From: Polymorphobacter sp.
GTDB taxonomy: Bacteria > Pseudomonadota > Alphaproteobacteria > Sphingomonadales > Sphingomonadaceae
Assembly: GCF_025362435.1 (NCBI RefSeq)
Contig: NZ_JANYGL010000011.1
Location: 1 to 42,580, forward strand
Direction of reading: 5' to 3'
Length of the DNA: 42,580 nt
Shown: positions 37,306 through 42,580 of the stretch, in pieces
Layout: each line of letters starts with the position of its first letter
Position numbering within the stretch: position 1 is the stretch's first letter
Made by a program: the position numbers and the translations under genes
The notes under the pieces: generated by a model
Told to the model about the DNA's origin: nothing
What the model saw: only the letters and a program-made list of their open reading frames with translations
Database searches by the model: none

Positions 37306-38221
37306 TCAGGTCAGGTTGAACCCGCGCACGACCCGTATCGCGATGGAGGAAACCTCCACCAGGGCGACCGGAACAAGCCCGTCGGTCGCCAGATACAGCC
37401 CGTGGGATGCGGGGTGCCCGGGGAGCGTCCGACCTTGTCGAAGGAGGGTTGCGTCTTCGGGCGTAACGGATAGAGCCGGGATGTCGTCCAGCCCCGCCGT
37501 CAGCGGCAGTATCGCCTGTTCATCGCCCGCCTGTAGCAAAACCGCCAATTTGTCCAGCGAAATCGCCGCGTCGGGTGAACGGCCCGGCGCGGGTGCGCCT
37601 GAGCGCCGCGACATGCCCGACCGTGCCGAGCGCCAGCGCGAGGTCGCGGGCGAGGCTGCGGACATAGGTGCCCTTCGAGCAGGTCACTTCGAAGTCGGCT
37701 TTTTCGGCGCGCGCCTCGATCAGGTCGAAGGCGTGGATCGTCAGGTGGCGCTCGGCGAGGACGACGACCTCCCCTGCCCGCGCCAGCTTGTAGGCGCGCT
37801 CGCCGTCGACCTTGAGCGCCGAATAGGCTGGGGGTGTCTGGACGATCGGTCCGCGGAAGGCCGGGAGTGCGGCGCGGATCGCAGCGTCGTCGGGACGTAT
37901 ATCCGAGGTCGCGACGACCTCGCCCTCGCGGTCGTCGGTCGCGGTCGCGGATCCCCATGCGACGGTGAAGGCATAGCCCTTGGTCGCGTCGAGCATCCGG
38001 CCGGCGAGCTTGGTCGCCTCCCCGAGCGCGATCGGCAGGACGCCGGTGGCGAGCGGGTCGAGCGTCCCGCCATGGCCGATCTTGACCTTGGGGTAGCCCG
38101 ACTGGCGGAGGATGCGCTTGACCGCCGCGACGCCCTGCGCCGAGCTCAACCCGAGCGGTTTGTCGACGACGATCCAGCCGTGAAGCGGCCCCGCCTCGCG
38201 GGGAGACGGAGCCGATTCCAG
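37306..38221 (-). pseudogene. truB: tRNA pseudouridine synthase B, apparent frameshift
   Basis: TruB makes pseudouridine 55 in the T-loop of tRNAs. From 38221 the frame encodes HGWIVVDKPLGLSS, catalytic Asp55 in GHGGTLDPLATG and CSKGTYVRSLARDLA, then after AALRRTRAGPF runs off-sequence and stops at 37520. The normal C-terminal domain (ISLDKLAVLLQAG ... LPLTAGLDDIPAL ... GLYLATDGLVPVALVEVS) continues in another frame to 37306. One extra base in the GGG run at 37573-37575 explains it; restored, the protein would be 304 residues, the usual length. Start: no ATG/GTG/TTG precedes the conserved N-terminus; CTG at 38221 abuts the DUF2171 stop with AGAGGA 7 nt upstream. A TTG at 38149 would remove the KP motif. 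Mutation or sequencing error both possible. Confidence 0.85.
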
Positions 38222-38234
38222 TTACTTGTCCTCT
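38219..38234 (-). promoter_or_regulatory. Ribosome-binding site and CTG start of truB
   Basis: AGAGGA (38234-38229) is followed by a 7-nt spacer, which includes the DUF2171 TAA, and then CTG at 38221-38219. It is the only codon in this frame between an upstream stop and the conserved HGWIVVDKP that could start translation at suitable distance. Confidence 0.55.
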
Positions 38235-38452
38235 TCGAACGTCACTGCGACATCGCCGTTCGCCGACAGGCGGACGTCGTTGCCCTCGACCTCGGCGACC
38301 AGGCCGCCCGAGATCCAGTGGTGATGCTGGTCGCCCGAATCGGTCTTGGTCAGCTTGATGCGGTGGCCGTCGACGTGGTCGACCGTCCCGACGTGGACGC
38401 CGTCGGCGCCGATGACGTTCATATGCTCAGCGATCTGCGAAAGGTCGGCCAT
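38222..38452 (-). CDS. DUF2171 family protein
   Basis: A 76-residue small soluble protein of the DUF2171 family, with a PRC-barrel-like pattern: MADLSQIAEHMNVIGADGVHVGTVDHVDGHRIKLTK, then HHHWISGGLVAEVEGNDVRLSANGDVAVTFEEDK. Function unknown. It ends directly before the truB CTG, with its Shine-Dalgarno inside its last codons, so the pair is coupled. The 89-residue gene lies just upstream on the same strand. Confidence 0.9.
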   Translation of the reverse strand: MADLSQIAEHMNVIGADGVHVGTVDHVDGHRIKLTKTDSGDQHHHWISGGLVAEVEGNDVRLSANGDVAVTFEEDK

Positions 38453-38463
38453 CGATAGTCTCC

Positions 38464-38733
38464 TTATTTAGCGTGGGGGACGAACGCAGCCGGAGCCGCA
38501 TTGGCCCCGCCGGCGGAACGATTTAGCGTGGCACCGGCGAGCGCGACAAGCAACGCCTCGATCCGGCCGAGGCGCTCACTCAGCGCCGCGATGTCGGCAC
38601 GCGTGGCGACGTCGACGGGTGCCGGGGTGCCGACCCCGGGGGTCAGGGTCTTTTCGGCGACCGCCGCCGACAGTGTCAGCCACTGGTCGAGCATCGTGCG
38701 GACGGCGGTAGCAGGGTCGGGCGCATCGGCCAT
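38464..38733 (-). CDS. 89-residue alpha-helical protein, unknown function
   Basis: A small Ala-rich protein with two amphipathic helices (AVRTMLDQWLTLSAAVAEKT and DIAALSERLGRIEALLVALAG) linked by a Pro/Thr-rich stretch; the second helix is coiled-coil-like. No signal peptide. A faint resemblance to phasin or PHA-synthase accessory helices exists but is not enough to assign. It lies 11 bp upstream of DUF2171 and is divergent from lnt. Confidence 0.65.
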   Translation of the reverse strand: MADAPDPATAVRTMLDQWLTLSAAVAEKTLTPGVGTPAPVDVATRADIAALSERLGRIEALLVALAGATLNRSAGGANAAPAAFVPHAK

Positions 38734-38762
38734 CGGCTAGTTTTCCCGTGCTATAGGGTTTG

Positions 38763-38780
38763 GAAGTTGACGAAGTTGAC
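38763..38780. repeat. Tandem 9-bp repeat in a divergent promoter region
   Basis: GAAGTTGAC is repeated twice in tandem without spacer between the 89-residue gene and lnt. It may be a regulator site or simple slippage; no regulator is identified. Confidence 0.3.
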
Positions 38781-38913
38781 GCCACGTCGAACCGAAACAC
38801 CCTCCCCGTGCAAGCGCGCGGGTCCCGTGGCGCAAGCCGCGGGCTGTTCGGGCACAGCCGGGTCGAGAAGCATTCGTCGTCATCGACGCGGAAACTATCC
38901 CTTTTCGGCTGCC

Positions 38914-38923
38914 GTAGGACAGC
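38914..38923 (-). repeat. Intergenic motif GCTGTCCTAC, copy C
   Basis: Third exact copy, on the minus strand, 57 bp before the lnt start. It is flanked by a 5-bp inverted repeat (GGCTG ... CAGCC). Confidence 0.5.
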
Positions 38924-38980
38924 CCCAAGTTTCACCGGCGCGGGTATCGCTCGTCCCGGCGCTCGGCTAGAGGCGTCGCG

Positions 38981-40480
38981 ATGCCGCGCGCCACCCGCCT
39001 CCTGCTGCCGCTTGTTGCCGGAGCAGTGTCGGCGCTGGGGTTCGCCCCGCTCGACTGGTGGCCGCTGACGCTGCTCGGCATTGCGGTGCTGTTTTGGACC
39101 CTCGACCGCGCCCCCTCGGTCCGAAGCGCCGCGGGTGCTGGCTGGCTGTTCGGGGTCGGGCATTTCACCGTCGGGCTCTACTGGATCGCCACCGCCTTCA
39201 CCTACCAGGCGGCGATGCCCGCGTTCATGGGGGTCGTCACCGTCGTCTTGCTGTCGATGTTCCTCGCCATCTATCCCGCGCTCGCAGCGGGTCTTGCGCG
39301 GGCGTGGCCACGGCCCGGCATCAGTCGCGTGCTGATGTTCGCGGCTATGTGGATGCTGTGCGAGTGGCTGCGCGGCCACTTGCTGTCGGGGTTCGCATGG
39401 AACCCGCTCGGTGCGGCGTGGCTGGCCGCGGGCGGCGTCGCGCTGGGGGCAGCATGGATCGGCGCGCTCGGCCTGTCGGGATTGATGGTTGTCGCCGGCG
39501 GCATCATCGGCACCTTGCGACCGGTAACGGCGATCGCGTGCGCTGCCGCGATCTGCGGCGTCGCCCTGCTGACCCGCTTCGCCATCCCCGCCCCCGCCCC
39601 GGCGAACGGTCCCCTCGTCCACCTCATCCAGCCCGACATCGGGCAGGACGAGAAGTACGACGACTCCGCCGCGCACGTCGAAAAATACCTCGCCTTGAGC
39701 CGCGCCGCGCTCGGCCCCGCGCCGCACCGTCAGTCGATCACGATCTGGTCGGAGTCGGCGGTTCAGGACCTCGTCGCCGAGGAACCCGCGGCCCGCGCGC
39801 ATCTGGCGAGCCTGCTCAGCCCCGGCGACCTGCTGCTGTTCGGCGGCATCGCGCTGATCCGCAACCCCGACGGCACGCCTGCCGAGGCGACCAACAGCCT
39901 GTACGTCCTCGACGCCGACGCCAACCTGCTCGGGCGCTACGACAAGAGCCATCTCGTGCCGCTCGGCGAATATGTCCCAGCCCGGCCGCTGATGACGAAG
40001 CTTGGCCTCGCCCGCCTCACCCCCGGCGACATCGACTTCCTCGCCGGACCCGGGCCGCGAACCCTCGACCTGCCCGGCTTCCCGGCGGCGGGCATCCAGA
40101 TCTGCTACGAAGTGATCTTCCCCGCCGCCGTCGTCGACGAAGCCCATCGCCCGGCGTGGATCGTCAACATCTCGAACGACGCATGGTTCGGTGCGTGGGG
40201 CCCGCCGCAGCATCTGGCGCAAGCGCGCCTCCGCGCGATCGAGGAAGGCCTGCCGATCGCCCGCGTCACGCCGACCGGGATCAGCGCGATGATCGACGCC
40301 AACGGTCAGATCATCGGCGCGATCGGCCCGCACAAGGCGGCGTCGCTGTCGCTTCGGGTGCCGCCGCCGCATTCGCCGACGCTGTTTGCACGCTTCGCCC
40401 ACTGGACGAGTTTCGTGCTCGGGATAGCGCTCGCTGCGGGTGCGGTCGCAGCGGGCCGGCGAGCGACGCGCCGGATATAA
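38981..40480 (+). CDS. lnt: Apolipoprotein N-acyltransferase
   Basis: The 499-residue inner-membrane enzyme that adds the third acyl chain to lipoproteins. About seven N-terminal and one C-terminal membrane helices flank a periplasmic nitrilase domain (about residues 210-465) with the catalytic triad Glu258 (WSESA), Lys322 (YDKSHLVPLGEY) and Cys375 (QICYEVIFP). NISNDAWFG and the C-terminal hydrophobic segment are typical. Start ATG 38981 is preceded only by a weak purine stretch. metK follows 76 bp later on the same strand. Confidence 0.96.
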   Translation: MPRATRLLLPLVAGAVSALGFAPLDWWPLTLLGIAVLFWTLDRAPSVRSAAGAGWLFGVGHFTVGLYWIATAFTYQAAMPAFMGVVTVVLLSMFLAIYPALAAGLARAWPRPGISRVLMFAAMWMLCEWLRGHLLSGFAWNPLGAAWLAAGGVALGAAWIGALGLSGLMVVAGGIIGTLRPVTAIACAAAICGVALLTRFAIPAPAPANGPLVHLIQPDIGQDEKYDDSAAHVEKYLALSRAALGPAPHRQSITIWSESAVQDLVAEEPAARAHLASLLSPGDLLLFGGIALIRNPDGTPAEATNSLYVLDADANLLGRYDKSHLVPLGEYVPARPLMTKLGLARLTPGDIDFLAGPGPRTLDLPGFPAAGIQICYEVIFPAAVVDEAHRPAWIVNISNDAWFGAWGPPQHLAQARLRAIEEGLPIARVTPTGISAMIDANGQIIGAIGPHKAASLSLRVPPPHSPTLFARFAHWTSFVLGIALAAGAVAAGRRATRRI

Positions 40481-40556
40481 GGATAGCTTTATACGCTTGC
40501 GCGAGGGCGGCGCGCTGCTTATCGGTCGCGCGGACTGACCAGACAAAGGCTCCCCA

Positions 40557-41795
40557 ATGGCGCGCAGCTCGTTCCTCTTCACCAGCGAATCGGTTTCCGA
40601 AGGCCATCCCGACAAGGTCGCCGACCAGATCAGCGATGCGGTCGTCGACCTGTTCCTGTCGAAGGACCCGTATGCCCGCGTCGCCTGCGAGACGCTGACG
40701 ACGACCAACCGCGTCGTGCTGGCGGGCGAAGTCCGCGGCCTCGGCATGATCGACACCGCGGGTAACTGGGCCGACGGCGCGCAGGAAGAAATTCAGGCAG
40801 CGGTCCGGGCGACCGTCAAGCGGATCGGCTATGAACAGTCGGGCTTCCATTGGCAGAACCTTGTCTTCGAGAACCACCTTCACCCCCAGTCGGCGCACAT
40901 CGCGCAGGGCGTCGATGCCAGCGGCAACAAGGACGAGGGCGCCGGCGACCAGGGCATCATGTTCGGCTACGCGACCGACGAGACCCCCGACCTGATGCCG
41001 GCGACGCTGTATTATTCGCACAAGATCCTCGAGCGGATGGCCGCCGACCGCCATTCAGGCGCAGCCCCGTTCCTCGAGCCCGACGCGAAAAGCCAGGTCA
41101 CGCTCGCCTATGAGAACGAGATTCCGGTCCGCGCGACCGCCCTCGTCGTCTCGACCCAGCACGCGGTCGATTACTGCCTGCCGTGGGAAAGCGGCAGCGA
41201 GACGGGTGGCGACGCCGCGAAATATGCGACGCTCCGCGACTATGTCGTCGGCGTCTTCCACGAGATCCTGCCCGACGGCTTCATCACCGACGAGACCGCG
41301 ATCTACGTCAACCCGACCGGGCGCTTTGAGATCGGCGGCCCCGATGGCGACGCCGGCGTGACCGGACGCAAGATCATCGTCGACACCTACGGCGGCGCTT
41401 CGCCCCACGGCGGCGGCGCGTTCAGCGGCAAGGATCCGACCAAGGTCGATCGCTCTGCAGCGTACATCACCCGCTACATGGCGAAGAACATCGTCGCCGC
41501 CGGCCTCGCCCGGCGCGTCACGATCCAGCTCAGCTATGCCATCGGCGTGTCCGAGCCGCTGTCGCTGTATGTCGACACCCATGGGACGGGCAAGGTTCCC
41601 GAGGCGACGATCGAGGCGATCCTGCCGACGCTCGTCCGCCTGACCCCGCGTGGCATCCGCGAGCATCTCGGGCTCAACAAGCCGATCTACCAGCGCAGCG
41701 CGTCATACGGGCATTTCGGCCGGACGCCCGACGCCGATGGCGGCTTCAGCTGGGAAAAGCTCGACCTCGTCGACAAGCTCAAGGCAGCCGTCTGA
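40557..41795 (+). CDS. metK: S-adenosylmethionine synthetase
   Basis: Makes SAM from methionine and ATP. It has 412 residues, with [18 protein letters not shown] (16-20 GHPDK), [36 protein letters not shown] and the [19 protein letters not shown] phosphate loop. It is typical length, slightly longer than E. coli MetK. No SAM-type riboswitch is evident in the 76 bp upstream. Its stop overlaps the CTG proposed as the trmB start (CTGA), so the two are probably coupled. Confidence 0.97.
   Translation: MARSSFLFTSESVSEGHPDKVADQISDAVVDLFLSKDPYARVACETLTTTNRVVLAGEVRGLGMIDTAGNWADGAQEEIQAAVRATVKRIGYEQSGFHWQNLVFENHLHPQSAHIAQGVDASGNKDEGAGDQGIMFGYATDETPDLMPATLYYSHKILERMAADRHSGAAPFLEPDAKSQVTLAYENEIPVRATALVVSTQHAVDYCLPWESGSETGGDAAKYATLRDYVVGVFHEILPDGFITDETAIYVNPTGRFEIGGPDGDAGVTGRKIIVDTYGGASPHGGGAFSGKDPTKVDRSAAYITRYMAKNIVAAGLARRVTIQLSYAIGVSEPLSLYVDTHGTGKVPEATIEAILPTLVRLTPRGIREHLGLNKPIYQRSASYGHFGRTPDADGGFSWEKLDLVDKLKAAV
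41781..41794 (+). promoter_or_regulatory. Ribosome-binding site and CTG start of trmB
   Basis: AAGG (41781-41784), a 7-nt spacer, and CTG at 41792-41794 overlapping the metK TGA. The codon precedes [18 protein letters not shown], the family's N-terminus. The spacing equals that at the truB CTG. Confidence 0.55.
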
Positions 41796-42487
41796 CCGCC
41801 GATCCGACCACGCTCCGCCGCCTGTACGGGCGGCGGCAGGGGCATAAGCTGCGTCTCGGCCAGGCCGACCTCGTCGAGACGACGCTCCCTGCACTGAGTG
41901 TACCCGAGGCCGGGCCGCTCGACGCGACCGTGCTGTTCGGCGACGCGCCCGACGCGATGCGCCCGTTGTGGTTCGAGATCGGCTTCGGCTCGGGCGAGCA
42001 CCTTGCTGCACAGGCGGCGGCGAACCCCGGCGTCGGCCTGATCGGGTGCGAGCCGTTTCTCAACGGCGTCGTCGGCGCGCTCGGGCATATTCGCGAGCAC
42101 GACCTGACGAACGTCCGCCTCCACATGGGCGACGCTCTCGATGTCCTCGAGCGGCTGCCCGACGCCAGCCTGTCCCGGGTCTTCCTGCTCCACCCCGACC
42201 CGTGGCCCAAGGCGCGCCATGCCAAGCGGCGCTTCGTCAACCCGGGGCCGCTCGACCTGATCGCGACGAAGCTCGCGCCGGGGGGTGAACTTCGTATCGG
42301 CACGGATCACGCGACCTATTGCCGCTGGACGCTGATGCAGATGGGAAATCGCGCAGATTTCGACTGGCTCGCCGCATCGCCGGCCGACTGGCAGGTCCGC
42401 CCCGCCGACTGGCCGCAGACCCGGTACGAGGCGAAGGCGCGTCGCCTCGGCCATGAAGTCTGGTATTTTCGCTACCGGAGACGCTAG
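41792..42487 (+). CDS. trmB: tRNA (guanine-N7)-methyltransferase
   Basis: Methylates guanine 46 of tRNA using SAM, made by upstream metK. From CTG 41792 the protein has 231 residues: [13 protein letters not shown] (9-21, a family landmark), SAM-binding [11 protein letters not shown] (61-71), and the catalytic/tRNA region [17 protein letters not shown] (132-148). Conventional starts are missing: the first GTG (41930) would lose about 46 conserved residues. Its TAG stop is made of TA plus the first base of an insertion element, so the original stop or final residues may differ. Confidence 0.92.
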   Translation: MTADPTTLRRLYGRRQGHKLRLGQADLVETTLPALSVPEAGPLDATVLFGDAPDAMRPLWFEIGFGSGEHLAAQAAANPGVGLIGCEPFLNGVVGALGHIREHDLTNVRLHMGDALDVLERLPDASLSRVFLLHPDPWPKARHAKRRFVNPGPLDLIATKLAPGGELRIGTDHATYCRWTLMQMGNRADFDWLAASPADWQVRPADWPQTRYEAKARRLGHEVWYFRYRRR

Positions 42488-42580
42488 GGTCAGGACCCAT
42501 TGATTTGAGCGTCGTTATCTGATTCAGGCTCCGCAAGGAGACTGAGTATGAGCGACCTGTATTGGCTTACTGACGAGCAG
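42487..42580 (+). mobile_element. IS5-type insertion sequence, left end
   Basis: Starts with GGGTCAGGACCC (42487-42498), an inverted-repeat end that is itself a small palindrome, followed by about 50 bp to a transposase start with AAGGAG before it. The element continues past the window. Insertion after TA fits the short target duplications of the IS5 group; the other end is not visible. Confidence 0.82.
42548..42580 (+). CDS. IS5-family transposase, N-terminal fragment
   Basis: Only the first 11 residues (MSDLYWLTDEQ) lie in the window, cut by its end. This N-terminus is one I recognise from IS5-family DDE transposases common in sphingomonads. AAGGAG lies 8 nt before the ATG. Whether the transposase is intact cannot be judged here. 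Confidence 0.8.
   Translation, partial: MSDLYWLTDEQ

Noticed and set aside
40481-40556. SAM riboswitch upstream of metK
   Set aside because: The 76-bp leader has no match to SAM-II, SAM/SAH or SAM-I cores that I can recognise; only a weak 5-bp GC hairpin is visible.
41930-42487. GTG 41930 as the true trmB start
   Set aside because: It would delete about 46 residues including the conserved [11 protein letters not shown] block that is encoded in frame upstream.

Overview
The window is high-GC alphaproteobacterial chromosome, most likely Sphingomonadales. The evidence is the ATPase inhibitor zeta (DUF1476), UPF0262, DUF2312 and DUF1244 proteins, a secreted M13 peptidase, several small Tat or Sec exported proteins, the CCGTCAtCCCCGC-GAAA-GCGGGGaTGACGG palindromes I associate with sphingomonads, and an IS5-type element whose transposase starts MSDLYWLTDEQ. 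I cannot name the genus from sequence alone. There is no CRISPR array, tRNA, rRNA, prophage or large island; almost everything is dense housekeeping DNA.

Layout. 0-4.2 kb: large catalase katE, a small secreted protein, then a VUT/YhhQ-type transporter and a DUF4337 protein. 4.1-5.9 kb: leftward purC-purS-purQ. 6.1-7.8 kb: rightward zeta inhibitor, bolA, CGFS glutaredoxin and a membrane protein. 7.8-12.1 kb (leftward): hemF, proton pyrophosphatase hppA, sirtuin cobB and a four-helix membrane protein. 12.2-19.6 kb: dapB, M13 peptidase, glycosyltransferase, PAP2 phosphatase, dcd, UPF0262, serine hydrolase and a small membrane-anchored protein. 19.6-24.6 kb: corA, an alpha/beta hydrolase, a DUF1223 protein, a MXKDX repeat protein, then a cytochrome b / sulfite-oxidase-like pair with a 53-residue companion. 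24.7-28.7 kb: yebC-ruvC-ruvA and ruvB, separated by a divergent M19 dipeptidase on the other strand. 28.8-30.8 kb: coxM/coxS-type subunits with no catalytic subunit, DUF2312 and DUF1244. 30.9-34.4 kb: pyk, a small secreted protein and a nitronate monooxygenase-family protein. 34.5-38.7 kb: leftward DUF2171-truB-rpsO-pnp. 38.98-42.5 kb: lnt, metK and trmB, ending at an IS5-type element that begins on the last base of the trmB stop codon.

The most unusual points are these. truB carries an apparent single-base frameshift that separates its catalytic domain from its C-terminal domain. truB and trmB both lack any ATG/GTG/TTG that would include the conserved N-terminus, and both have a CTG at the right place 7 nt after a Shine-Dalgarno-like sequence. 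The 10-mer GCTGTCCTAC occurs three times, each time between genes. The coxMS pair lacks its large subunit, and the M19 protein lacks expected metal ligands. I did not find a convincing wholly new multi-gene system; the cytochrome b / molybdoprotein / 53-residue cassette is the closest candidate.
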